16,974 nt of DNA from Bifidobacterium breve (GCA_945882475.1 CAMCWJ010000022.1:1-16974), one strand, 5' to 3'; positions 1 to 6,989 are shown, counted from the first letter of the stretch. Made by a program: numbers and translations. Notes: generated from the sequence alone by a model not told the origin.

Positions 1-1093
1 GGGCCTTGACGGTGAGCCAGACAATGTCACCGACACCCAGCCGCAGATCGGCCATCGCATCGGTGCTGATGTCGGCCGCCAGGCCGGGAGTGGCGTCGGA
101 CTGATCCTCGAGTCGGACCCGCACCACCGGGCCGGCCGCCTCAATTCCCACGATGGGTCCGCGGACGCTGTTGCGGGGGCTGCCGTGGGGCTGTTCGCGG
201 AACACCGAGACGGCGGCGGGTGGGAACACCGCGGCTACGTCCTGGCCGTTCGCCAGGGGTTCGGCTGCGATCCCGTGCCACGACCGGCCGGCTGCGGTGG
301 CCAGGGTGCCGGTCCCGGTCAGCACTCCCCGGACCAGGTTGAGCCCGGCGATCCGGGCGCCGAAGTGACTGCGGGGCGCGGCCAGCACATCGGCGACGCC
401 GCCGGTCTCGGTGATCGTCCCCTCCTCGAGTACCACCACCCGGTCGGCGAGCGCGAGGACGTCGAGCACGTCATGAGTGATCAGCACGGTGGACCGGCCG
501 CCCACGGCCATCACCTGCCGGAGCACGGCCCTCGCCGCGGCCGCCCCGGCGACATCGAGACCGGCCAGTGGCTCGTCTAGGAGGAGCACCTCAGGTTCGG
601 CGGCCAGCGCCCGGGCGATCGCCACCCGCTGGGCCTGTCCGCCGGACAGTTGCCGGGGTTTGCGACCGGCCAGGTCCGCGACGCCCACGGCGTCCAGCCA
701 GCGCAGCGCGACCGCCCGCGCCCCAGTTCGGTCCGGCCCAGTTCGGTCCGGCCCGGTGCGGTCCGGCCCAGTGCGGTCCGGCCGGGTGCGGGCGGCGAAC
801 ATGACGTTGCCGAGGACGTCGAGGTGGGGAAACAGCAGCGGATCCTGAAGCAGCAGTCCGACCCGTCGGTCATGGGTCGGCACGGTCAGGTTGCGCTCGG
901 TGTCGGTGAGCACGCGTGCCCCGACCTGAACCAGCGCCTCGTCGGCAGGGACCAGACCCGCGATCACCCCGGCGATCGTGGACTTGCCGGCGCCGTTGGG
1001 GCCCAGGATCGCAAGCACTTCGCCGGCCGCGACATCGAAACTCGCCCGCAGACCGCGGTCGGCGACGGCCGCGGCGAATCTCAGCTCAGCCAT
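1..1093 (-). CDS. modC: Molybdate ABC transporter ATP-binding protein ModC (3' end cut by the window)
   Basis: Cytoplasmic ATPase that drives molybdate import through ModB. The reading frame is open from an ATG at 1093 down to the window edge, giving 364 visible residues. The last ones read DIVWLTVKA, so only a few residues should be missing compared with the roughly 369-residue M. tuberculosis ModC. Visible motifs are Walker A GPNGAGKS (residues 31-38), a Q-loop around LLLQDPLLF, the ABC signature LSGGQ (149-153), Walker B VLLLDEP just after it, and the switch histidine H207 in ITHD. The C-terminal part fits a TOBE/Mop molybdate-binding domain. The start overlaps the modB stop by 8 bp, so the two are translationally coupled. 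Oddity: residues 105-124 are four tandem PDRTG pentads encoded by a 15-bp repeat. There is no frameshift. Other ABC importers are possible, but the ModB partner makes ModC the best call. Confidence 0.9.
   Translation of the reverse strand, partial: MAELRFAAAVADRGLRASFDVAAGEVLAILGPNGAGKSTIAGVIAGLVPADEALVQVGARVLTDTERNLTVPTHDRRVGLLLQDPLLFPHLDVLGNVMFAARTRPDRTGPDRTGPDRTGPDRTGARAVALRWLDAVGVADLAGRKPRQLSGGQAQRVAIARALAAEPEVLLLDEPLAGLDVAGAAAARAVLRQVMAVGGRSTVLITHDVLDVLALADRVVVLEEGTITETGGVADVLAAPRSHFGARIAGLNLVRGVLTGTGTLATAAGRSWHGIAAEPLANGQDVAAVFPPAAVSVFREQPHGSPRNSVRGPIVGIEAAGPVVRVRLEDQSDATPGLAADISTDAMADLRLGVGDIVWLTVKA
722..781. repeat. 15-bp tandem repeat inside modC (four copies plus a partial fifth)
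   Basis: Four head-to-tail 15-bp units lie at 722-736, 737-751, 752-766 and 767-781. The first two are identical (cccagttcggtccgg) and the others differ at one or two positions. A degenerate partial unit follows at 782-790. On the minus strand each unit encodes Pro-Asp-Arg-Thr-Gly in the modC frame. Because the unit is a multiple of three, copy-number change would not break the gene. Confidence 0.93.
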
Positions 1094-1907
1094 GGGTGTT
1101 CGCCGCGGCGCTCCAGCCCGCCAGCCGGCGCGCGCCCAGACCCACCACCACGACCGCGGCGATGACGACCAACAGGATCGACAGCGCCACCGCCGCGTCC
1201 GGATCGCTCTCGCGCTGCAGATAGATCTCCAGTGGCAGGGTGCGGGTCACGCCCTGCCGCGATCCGGCGAAGGTCAGCGTGGCGCCGAACTCCCCCAGCG
1301 CCCGGGCGAATGCCAGCACCGCACCGGCCAGCAGGCCCGGGCCCAGCAGGGGCAGCGTCACCCGCCACCACACCGTTGCGGGCCGGGCACCCAGCGTCGC
1401 CGCGACGACGTCGTAGTCCGATCCGGCCGTGCGGGCGGCGCCCTCGATGGCGATGACCAGGAACGGCAGCGAGACGAACGTCTGAGCCAGCACCACCGCG
1501 GTCGTGGTGAACGCGATCCGGATCCCGGCCGCCTCCAGGTACTGACCCAGCAGTCCGAGCCGTCCGAACGCGTACAGCAGCGCTAAACCACCCACCACCG
1601 GAGGCAGCACCAGGGGCAGCAGGATCAGCGGACGCAGGAAAGCAACCAGTCGGCCGCTGTGCCGGGCCAACACCAACGCCAGCGGAACCCCGAGGACCAG
1701 ACACAGCAGGGTGCTGGCGGCGGCCGTGCGCAGGCTCAGCAGCAGTGCGGCCTGCGCCGACGGGCTGGTGATCAGCGTGCCGAACCGGGGCCAGTCCACC
1801 CGCAATGCCATCGCGACCAGTGGCAGCACCACGAACAGCGCGCCCGCGACGGCGGGCACGTACACCCATCGCGGCAGCGGCACCACCGGCGCGCGTCTGG
1901 ACCTCAT
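1086..1907 (-). CDS. modB: Molybdate ABC transporter permease ModB
   Basis: Inner-membrane permease of the molybdate importer, 273 residues, near the usual length. It starts with a basic stretch (MRSRRAP) and then has several hydrophobic helices, for example YVPAVAGALFVVLPLVAMAL at the N terminus, PLILLPLVLPPVVGGLALLYAF in the middle and ALSILLVVIAAVVVVGLGA near the end. The cytoplasmic EAA-type coupling loop that docks on ModC is visible as AATLGARPATVWWRVTLPLL, followed by the typical ALGEFGATLTFAGS segment. The ATG at 1907 has an AGGGTGA sequence just upstream. It overlaps modC by 8 bp. No modA precedes it: only 70 bp separate it from the divergent SDR gene. Sulfate permeases (CysT/CysW) are close relatives, but synteny favours ModB. 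Confidence 0.9.
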   Translation of the reverse strand: MRSRRAPVVPLPRWVYVPAVAGALFVVLPLVAMALRVDWPRFGTLITSPSAQAALLLSLRTAAASTLLCLVLGVPLALVLARHSGRLVAFLRPLILLPLVLPPVVGGLALLYAFGRLGLLGQYLEAAGIRIAFTTTAVVLAQTFVSLPFLVIAIEGAARTAGSDYDVVAATLGARPATVWWRVTLPLLGPGLLAGAVLAFARALGEFGATLTFAGSRQGVTRTLPLEIYLQRESDPDAAVALSILLVVIAAVVVVGLGARRLAGWSAAANTHG

Positions 1908-1944
1908 GGCGCTTCACCCTAGGGCGAGGGTCCGTACCGTCGAG

Positions 1945-1971
1945 TAACCTTCTCTGCGGACAACGAGGAGG
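1945..1971 (+). promoter_or_regulatory. Candidate promoter -10 and strong ribosome binding site for the SDR gene
   Basis: The 70-bp divergent gap between modB and the SDR gene contains TAACCT at 1945-1950, which fits the mycobacterial TANNNT -10 consensus. A strong Shine-Dalgarno GAGGAGG follows at 1965-1971, six bases before the ATG at 1978. No convincing -35 element is seen. The minus-strand modB promoter must also lie here or overlap the SDR gene, but I could not place it. Confidence 0.45.
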
Positions 1972-1977
1972 TGCGCG

Positions 1978-2649
1978 ATGGATGTGCTGGTCAGCGGCGC
2001 CGACACTGCGGTCGGACGGGCCGTGGCGGAGGCTTTCCGGGCGGCGGGCCACGAGGTCGTGATCAGCGGGGTGCGCCGCGAGGAGTTGGAACTGCTCGCC
2101 AAGGAACTCGACGTCGAGGCGATCGTCTGCGACAGCACCGACCCGATCAGCCTGGCGCAGGCGCGATCGCTGTTTCCCCAGCACCTCGATGTCATCGTCA
2201 CGGTCCCGGCCACCGGGACCCACGAGAGTGATCCCCGCACCTACACCGTGTCCGACACCGCCGCGGCGTGGCGCTCGGCGTTCGATCGCACCGTCCTCTC
2301 GGCCGCGTTGACGGTGCAGAACGTCGGGGACCAACTCCGTTCCGGCGGCTCGATCGTGACGGTGGTGCCAGACGCCGCCGACGCGGCCGGTCCCGCGCCG
2401 GTAGTCAAGGCGGCGTTGTCGAACTGGACCGCGGGCCAGGCCGACCACTTCGGCACCCGCGGCATCACCATCAACACGGTGGCGTGCGGGCGCGGTCCGC
2501 AGTCCGGCTACGAAGGGCTGTCGACCGGCGGCACTGCGACCTCGACGGCGATCGCCCGGCTGGCGCTGTTCCTGACCACCCCCGCGGCTCGCCACATCAC
2601 CGGCCAGACCCTGCACGTCGGCCGCGGAACGACCGACGGCCTGGGCTGA
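1978..2649 (+). CDS. SDR-fold protein lacking the usual catalytic tyrosine (Rv1856c-like)
   Basis: 223-residue cytosolic protein with a short-chain dehydrogenase/reductase layout. There is an N-terminal Rossmann start (MDVLVSGADTAVGRAVAEAF), a central SIVTVVP strand, a VKAALSNW helix, and a C-terminal ITGQTLHVGRG typical of SDR ends. Key residues are missing. The glycine-rich TGxxxGxG is degraded, the NAG motif is replaced by VPAT, the catalytic Ser strand reads SIVTVVPD, and the Tyr of YxxxK is Ala (APVVK, with only the Lys kept). It is therefore probably not a classical dehydrogenase. It may bind a nucleotide without catalysis or use different chemistry. It follows a good Shine-Dalgarno and is probably read with the F420 gene downstream. 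The substrate is unknown. Confidence 0.8.
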   Translation: MDVLVSGADTAVGRAVAEAFRAAGHEVVISGVRREELELLAKELDVEAIVCDSTDPISLAQARSLFPQHLDVIVTVPATGTHESDPRTYTVSDTAAAWRSAFDRTVLSAALTVQNVGDQLRSGGSIVTVVPDAADAAGPAPVVKAALSNWTAGQADHFGTRGITINTVACGRGPQSGYEGLSTGGTATSTAIARLALFLTTPAARHITGQTLHVGRGTTDGLG

Positions 2650-2682
2650 GTGATCCGGCCGCCGTCGGCCCGGCCGCCGCAC

Positions 2683-2698
2683 TAGTGTCGGCACCGTG
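2683..2698 (+). promoter_or_regulatory. Candidate leaderless promoter for the F420 oxidoreductase
   Basis: TAGTGT at 2683-2688 matches the TANNNT -10 consensus. It lies exactly seven bases before the GTG at 2696, so transcription could begin at the first base of the start codon. There is no Shine-Dalgarno before this GTG, which agrees with leaderless initiation, a common mode in mycobacteria. Confidence 0.55.
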
Positions 2699-3613
2699 AC
2701 GATCCGACTCGGCTTCCAGATCCCTAACTTCTCCTACGGCGTCCCGGTCGCCGAACTCTTCCCCACCGTGGTCGCTCAGGCGCGGGAGGCCGAGACCGCC
2801 GGATTCGACTCCGTCTTCGTGATGGATCACTTCTACCAACTGCCGATGCTCGGCGCTCCCGAGGAGCCGATGCTGGAGGCCTACACCGCACTGGGTGCAC
2901 TGGCCGCCGCGACCGAGGACGTGTTGCTCGGCACCCTGGTGACCGGCAACACCTATCGCAACCCGACCCTGCTGGCCAAGATCATCACGACGCTCGACGT
3001 GATCAGTCAGGGCCGCGCCGTGCTCGGAATCGGCACCGGCTGGTTCGAACTCGAGCATGACCAGCTGGGTTTCGAATTCGGCACCTTCACCGACCGTTTC
3101 GCGAAACTCGATGAGGCACTTCAGATTCTGCTGCCGATGATCTCCGGTGAACGGGTCAGTTTCGACGGCCGGTACTACCACACCGACCAGGCGATTGCGG
3201 TTCCCCGCTTCCGCGACCACATCCCGCTGATGATCGGCGGCAGCGGCGAGAAGAAGACCTTCGGCCTGGCCGCCAGGTACTTCGACCACCTCAACGTGAT
3301 TGCCGCCATTCCCGAGTTGCCGGGGAAGATGGAGGCCCTGGCCCGCCGCTGCGACGAGGCCGGCCGCGACCGCTCCACGCTGGAGACCTCCGTACTGCTG
3401 ACCGCCGTGCCGGACCCGAACTTCACCGACGACATGGTTCCCGAGGCGATGCGGGGACGCATGGTGGTGGGCAGCCCCGAGCGGATCGCCGAGCAACTCG
3501 CCGACGGCGTCGTCGCCGCCGGAGTCGACGGGGTGATCCTCAACGTGCCGCGCTACGTGCCCGGATCAGTCGCCCGACTCGGCGCTGCCCTGCGACCCGT
3601 GTTCGGTGTTTAG
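2696..3613 (+). CDS. LLM-class F420-dependent oxidoreductase (Rv1855c-like)
   Basis: 305-residue soluble enzyme of the luciferase-like monooxygenase family. It is expected to use reduced or oxidised coenzyme F420, which is abundant in mycobacteria. The TIM-barrel features seen are an N-terminal LGFQIPNFSYG strand, ETAGFDSVFVMDHF, the LLGTLVTGNTYRNPTLLAK segment, the glycine-rich VLGIGTGWFELEH motif near residues 108-120, and PLMIGGSGEKKT before the C-terminal third. The start is GTG at 2696, placed by a -10 box seven bases upstream. The alternative of a later start would remove the first barrel strand. It lies 46 bp after the SDR gene and 69 bp before ndh. The substrate cannot be told from the sequence, and FMN use instead of F420 cannot be excluded. 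Confidence 0.85.
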   Translation: MTIRLGFQIPNFSYGVPVAELFPTVVAQAREAETAGFDSVFVMDHFYQLPMLGAPEEPMLEAYTALGALAAATEDVLLGTLVTGNTYRNPTLLAKIITTLDVISQGRAVLGIGTGWFELEHDQLGFEFGTFTDRFAKLDEALQILLPMISGERVSFDGRYYHTDQAIAVPRFRDHIPLMIGGSGEKKTFGLAARYFDHLNVIAAIPELPGKMEALARRCDEAGRDRSTLETSVLLTAVPDPNFTDDMVPEAMRGRMVVGSPERIAEQLADGVVAAGVDGVILNVPRYVPGSVARLGAALRPVFGV

Positions 3614-3643
3614 GTCCGGGAGGACACCGCGCGCCGCGGCGAC

Positions 3644-3677
3644 TACGGTATAGGTGTCCTGTGCTGTCGTTGAGGAG
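3644..3677 (+). promoter_or_regulatory. Candidate ndh promoter and ribosome binding site
   Basis: The 69-bp gap before ndh contains TACGGT at 3644-3649, overlapping TATAGG at 3649-3654. Either could act as a -10 box. A clear Shine-Dalgarno GAGGAG sits at 3672-3677, five bases before the ATG at 3683. The predicted leader is about 25 nt. No -35 match was found. Confidence 0.4.
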
Positions 3678-3682
3678 CGAAG

Positions 3683-5056
3683 ATGACCCATCCCGGTGCA
3701 ACTCCGTCGGATAAACACAAGGTCGTCATCATCGGCTCGGGGTTCGGCGGTCTCAATGCCGCTCAGAAGCTCAAGCGCGCCGATGTCGACATCAAGCTGA
3801 TCGCGAAAACCACCCACCATCTCTTCCAGCCGTTGCTCTACCAGGTGGCCACCGGCATCATCTCCGAGGGCGAGATCGCACCGCCGACCCGGGTGATCCT
3901 GCGCAACCAGAAGAACTGCCAGGTGCTGCTCGGCGAGGTCACCTACATCGACCTGGCCAACCGGACTGTCGACTCGGAGTTGCTGGGGCACACCTACCGC
4001 ACCCCTTACGACACCCTGATCCTGGCTGCCGGTGCCGGCCAGTCGTACTTCGGCAACGACCACTTCGCCGAGTGGGCGCCGGGCATGAAGACCATCGACG
4101 ACGCTCTGGAGTTGCGCGGCCGGATCCTCGGGGCCTTCGAGCAGGCCGAGCGCTCCAGCGACCCGGAACGCCGGGCCAAGCTGCTCACCTTCGTGGTGGT
4201 CGGCGCCGGCCCCACCGGTGTGGAGATGGCCGGCCAGATCGCCGAGTTGGCCGACCACACCCTCAAGGGCGCGTTCCGCCAGATCGACCCCACCGGCGCC
4301 CGGGTGATCCTGCTCGACGCCGCTCCGGCCGTATTGCCGCCGATGGGCGAGAACCTCGGCCGAAAGGCCGCCGCCCGACTCGAGGAACTGGGCGTGGAGA
4401 TTCAACTCGGCGCGATGGTCACCGACGTCGACCGCAACGGAATCACGGTCAAGCACAACGACGGCACCGTCGAGCGGATCGAGTGCGCCACCAAGGTGTG
4501 GTCGGCCGGCGTCGCGGCCAGCCCGCTGGGCAAGATCGTCGCCGATCAGTCCGGAGCCGAGACCGACCGGGCCGGGCGGGTCAAAGTGCTGCCCGATCTC
4601 ACCCTGCCCGGTCACCCCAACGTCTTCGTCGTCGGCGACATGGCCCTCGTCGAGGGCGTGGCAGGGCAGGCCCAGGGTGCCATCCAGGGCGCCCGGTACG
4701 CCGCCCGCCTGCTCAAGGCCGAACTCAACGGGGCCGACCCGACCGCCCGGGAACCGTTCAAGTACTTCGACAAAGGTTCGATGGCGACGGTGTCGCGCTA
4801 CTCGGCGGTCGCCAAGGTGGGCAAGCTGGAGTTCGGCGGATTCATCGCCTGGCTGGCCTGGCTTTTCCTGCACCTGATCTATCTCGTCGGGTTCCGCGCG
4901 CGGTTGACCACCGCGTTGTCTTGGATCGGCACCTTCCTCGGCAGCCAGCGCGGCCAGCTCACCATCACCGAGCAGCAGGCCTACGCGCGCACCCGGATCG
5001 AGCAACTCGAGGAGATTGCGCTCACGGTGGAGGACACCGAGAAAGCAGCCTCCTGA
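3683..5056 (+). CDS. ndh: Type II NADH:quinone oxidoreductase NDH-2
   Basis: 457-residue non-proton-pumping NADH dehydrogenase that passes electrons from NADH through FAD to menaquinone at the inner face of the membrane. The N-terminal FAD-binding Rossmann motif is GSGFGG at about residues 18-23. The conserved HHLFQPLLYQVATG stretch follows. The second Rossmann fold for NADH reads VVGAGPTGVEMAG around residues 172-185. The FAD-contacting VFVVGDMA lies near 314-321, followed by the quinone-site region GQAQGAIQGARYAA. The C-terminal hydrophobic stretch FIAWLAWLFLHLIYLVGF (about 388-405) is the membrane anchor region typical of mycobacterial Ndh. Length and motifs are normal. It has its own Shine-Dalgarno, and a sensor kinase gene follows after about 52 bp in the same direction. 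Confidence 0.96.
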   Translation: MTHPGATPSDKHKVVIIGSGFGGLNAAQKLKRADVDIKLIAKTTHHLFQPLLYQVATGIISEGEIAPPTRVILRNQKNCQVLLGEVTYIDLANRTVDSELLGHTYRTPYDTLILAAGAGQSYFGNDHFAEWAPGMKTIDDALELRGRILGAFEQAERSSDPERRAKLLTFVVVGAGPTGVEMAGQIAELADHTLKGAFRQIDPTGARVILLDAAPAVLPPMGENLGRKAAARLEELGVEIQLGAMVTDVDRNGITVKHNDGTVERIECATKVWSAGVAASPLGKIVADQSGAETDRAGRVKVLPDLTLPGHPNVFVVGDMALVEGVAGQAQGAIQGARYAARLLKAELNGADPTAREPFKYFDKGSMATVSRYSAVAKVGKLEFGGFIAWLAWLFLHLIYLVGFRARLTTALSWIGTFLGSQRGQLTITEQQAYARTRIEQLEEIALTVEDTEKAAS

Positions 5057-5108
5057 CCATTCCGCGCCGTCTGCCGGCCCCGGCCACACGCCCCGGGTGC
5101 CGTCCGCG

Positions 5109-6467
5109 GTGAGGCCCAACGAACTGGTCTTCGGATTACTGCAGCGGCTGCCCGTCCGGATGCTGTCGCTGCGCACCATCGTGATCGCCGCGGCGCTGTC
5201 AGTGGTGGTCCTGGTGCTCACCCTTGGCACCTGGGTCTGGGTGGGCGTCACCAACGACCAGTACAGCCAGTTGGACCGGCGGCTGGATTCGGTCAGCAGC
5301 CTGGGCGACTTCTCCACCCTGCTGGCCGGTCCGCCCGCGGCGGCCGCACCGAGCCCGGATGGCAACCTGGTGCGCACCGTGCGGGTCGGGGCCATGGAGA
5401 TGTCGGTGCCCAGCGGCATCGTGTTGCCCAAACTGGCCGACGGTTATGCGAACACGACCATCGACGGCGTCGAGTACCGGGTCCGCACCTTTTCGGTGGG
5501 CGGGGCCACCATTGCCCTGGGCGCGCCGGTGGCCGGCACCCAGCGCCGCATCGCCGAGTTGCACTGGCGGGTGCTGTTCATCTGCGCCGGCGTCATCGTC
5601 GGAACCGTGATCGTCGGCTGGTTCATCTCGCTGATCATGATCGACCCGTTCCGGTTGCTGGCGCAGCAGGCCCGAGCGATCAACGCGCAGTCCAAGCCCG
5701 AAGAAGTTCAGGTGCGGGGGGTCTCGGAGGCTGTGGAGATCGGCGAGGCCGTCGAGGGCATGCTTGCGCGCATCGGCGACGAGCAGGCCCGCACCAAGGC
5801 CGCGCTGGAGTCGGCCCGCGATTTCGCCGCGGTTGCCTCCCACGAGTTGCGCACTCCGCTCACGGCGATGCGAACCAACCTCGAGGTGCTGTCAACCCTG
5901 GATCTCGAAGACGAGCAGCGCGAGGAGGTCATCGGCGACGTCATCCGCACCCAGAGCCGGATCGAGGCCACCCTGACCGCGTTGGAACGCCTGGCCCAGG
6001 GTGAGCTGACCACCGCCGACGACTTCGTTCCCTTCGACATCACCGAACTGCTCGACCGTGCCGCCCACGACGCCGAACGCAGCTACCCCGATCTTCAGGT
6101 GTCGCTGGTGCCATCGCCGGCCGTGCTGATGGTGGGGCTGCCGGTCGGGCTGCGGCTGGTCATCGACAACGCGATCGCCAACGCCGCAAAGCACGGCGGG
6201 GCGACCGAAGTGCGCCTGGCAGTGGCGAGCTCATCCGAGGGGGTTGCGGTCACCGTCGACGACAACGGGTCCGGCGTGCCCGAGGAAGAGCGGACCAGCG
6301 TCTTCGAGCGATTCTCGCGCGGTTCAACGGCGTCCCGGTCAGGGTCCGGCCTGGGACTGGCATTGGTGGCTCAGCAGGCCGAATTACACGGCGGCACAGC
6401 ATCTTTGGGCACCAGTCCGCTCGGCGGTGCGCAACTGCTGTTGCAGCTCACGGGCCGCCCCTCCTGA
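5109..6467 (+). CDS. PrrB-like sensor histidine kinase without an adjacent response regulator
   Basis: About 452-residue membrane kinase if translation starts at GTG 5109. The frame is open back to 5016, but that would overlap ndh. GTG 5097 and ATG 5160 are alternatives, and none has a clear Shine-Dalgarno. Order: TM1 (about residues 22-46), an extracytoplasmic sensor loop of about 105 residues, TM2 (about 154-178), HAMP, the H-box SHELRTPLTAMR with phospho-acceptor H245, the N-box DNAIANAAKHGG (N354), G1 DDNGSG (384-389) and G2 GSGLGLAL (412-419). The cytoplasmic half, including NLEVLSTLDL, RIEATLTALERLAQGEL and FERFSRGSTAS, closely matches my recollection of mycobacterial PrrB (Rv0902c). 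The sensor loop also has the VGVTND and YRVRT features. No prrA-like regulator is in the window, so it is either a PrrB paralogue or a relocated PrrB. Its position beside ndh hints at redox or respiratory sensing, which is inference. Confidence 0.88.
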   Translation: MRPNELVFGLLQRLPVRMLSLRTIVIAAALSVVVLVLTLGTWVWVGVTNDQYSQLDRRLDSVSSLGDFSTLLAGPPAAAAPSPDGNLVRTVRVGAMEMSVPSGIVLPKLADGYANTTIDGVEYRVRTFSVGGATIALGAPVAGTQRRIAELHWRVLFICAGVIVGTVIVGWFISLIMIDPFRLLAQQARAINAQSKPEEVQVRGVSEAVEIGEAVEGMLARIGDEQARTKAALESARDFAAVASHELRTPLTAMRTNLEVLSTLDLEDEQREEVIGDVIRTQSRIEATLTALERLAQGELTTADDFVPFDITELLDRAAHDAERSYPDLQVSLVPSPAVLMVGLPVGLRLVIDNAIANAAKHGGATEVRLAVASSSEGVAVTVDDNGSGVPEEERTSVFERFSRGSTASRSGSGLGLALVAQQAELHGGTASLGTSPLGGAQLLLQLTGRPS

Positions 6468-6470
6468 CGG

Positions 6471-6887
6471 CTAAGCCTGGGGTTCGAGGTTCTGCAGACG
6501 CACCTGGCCGCGGGCGATCAGCCGCTGCCGGTCATCACGGATCGTCACCAACCACAGTTGCTGGCGTCGGCCCCGGTGAATCGGCTCGGACACCCCGTAC
6601 GCGGTTCCCTCGGTGATGGCTCTCAGGAAGTCGGTGTTGTTGTTGACACCGACGACGTCCCCGCCGCCGTTGGCCTTGAGCCACATGTACGCCGAAACAC
6701 TGGCCATCGACTCGACCACCGCGCACCACACCCCGCCGTGCACGATGCCCATCGGCTGCAGCAGGGTCGGCTTGACGACGAGTTGTGCCCGCATGCCGTC
6801 CGGGGTGATGTCGGTGTATTCCAACCCGATGTGAGCGTCGAACGGCGCGGAGAACTCCGCCGGTATGCCGCCGGATTCATATTCCAC
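6471..6887 (-). CDS. PaaI-type hotdog-fold thioesterase (Rv1847-like)
   Basis: 138-residue single-domain hotdog protein predicted to hydrolyse acyl-CoA thioesters in the cytosol. Visible family features are IGLEYTDITPDGMRAQLVV in the first third, the active-site segment PMGIVHGGVWCAVVESMAS (HGG plus the following Glu), and the CoA-side strand VGVNNNTDFLRAI. The start is taken as GTG at 6887, giving a length close to the 140 residues of Rv1847. The open frame continues much further upstream but runs into the divergent blaI gene. A TAGACA box lies seven bases before this GTG and there is no Shine-Dalgarno, so translation may be leaderless. Its stop is only 3 bp from the convergent kinase stop. 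The physiological acyl-CoA is unknown. Confidence 0.85.
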   Translation of the reverse strand: MEYESGGIPAEFSAPFDAHIGLEYTDITPDGMRAQLVVKPTLLQPMGIVHGGVWCAVVESMASVSAYMWLKANGGGDVVGVNNNTDFLRAITEGTAYGVSEPIHRGRRQQLWLVTIRDDRQRLIARGQVRLQNLEPQA

Positions 6888-6893
6888 GCCTGT

Positions 6894-6903
6894 GTGTCTA
6901 CAC
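6894..6903. promoter_or_regulatory. Palindrome GTGTCTACAC overlapping the thioesterase -10 box
   Basis: This 10-bp inverted repeat (GTGT, two bases, ACAC) covers the minus-strand TAGACA box (6895-6900) that lies seven bases before the thioesterase GTG. It could be an operator or a chance palindrome. No named regulator is recognised. Confidence 0.3.
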
Positions 6904-6934
6904 GCGGGTCCGCTCGGCACCCGGTCCGGGGTGG

Positions 6935-6951
6935 TACGACGCACCGTAGTA
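6935..6951. promoter_or_regulatory. Candidate BlaI operator upstream of blaI
   Basis: Imperfect inverted repeat TACGACG-cac-CGTAGTA, with one mismatch per arm pair. It ends eight bases before the blaI -10 box, which is where a repressor would block the -35 region. BlaI/MecI repressors bind TAC/GTA-type dyads and usually control their own operon. The match to a BlaI site is inferred from position and half-site resemblance. Confidence 0.5.
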
Positions 6952-6959
6952 ATCGCGGG

Positions 6960-6979
6960 TATCCTCAGTGTCGTGGAGG
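6960..6979 (+). promoter_or_regulatory. Candidate blaI promoter -10 and ribosome binding site
   Basis: TATCCT at 6960-6965 is a good TANNNT -10 box. Seven bases on, at 6973, the predicted transcript start coincides with a GTG that opens a 9-codon ORF. GGAGG at 6975-6979 is the Shine-Dalgarno for the blaI ATG at 6990. No -35 consensus is seen; that position is occupied by the candidate operator. Confidence 0.55.
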
Positions 6980-6989
6980 TGAACGGCGG

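Noticed and set aside
722..790. CRISPR array or intergenic VNTR
   Set aside because: Units are contiguous without spacers and lie inside modC in frame.
1..1093. Frameshifted or dead modC because of the repeat
   Set aside because: Reading through the repeat keeps the frame; all ABC motifs after it, including LSGGQ and the Walker B DEP, are intact.
1081..2694. 537-residue open frame on the minus strand spanning modB and the SDR gene
   Set aside because: Arg/Gly/Ala-rich composition without domains, lying opposite the SDR and in another frame of modB; a high-GC shadow.
3566..5431. 621-residue open frame opposite ndh and the kinase start
   Set aside because: Low-complexity product antisense to the clear ndh gene; long open frames are expected opposite GC-rich mycobacterial genes.
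6463..6480. Bidirectional terminator between the convergent kinase and thioesterase genes
   Set aside because: Only 3 bp lie between the stops, and no stem with a T-run could be found.
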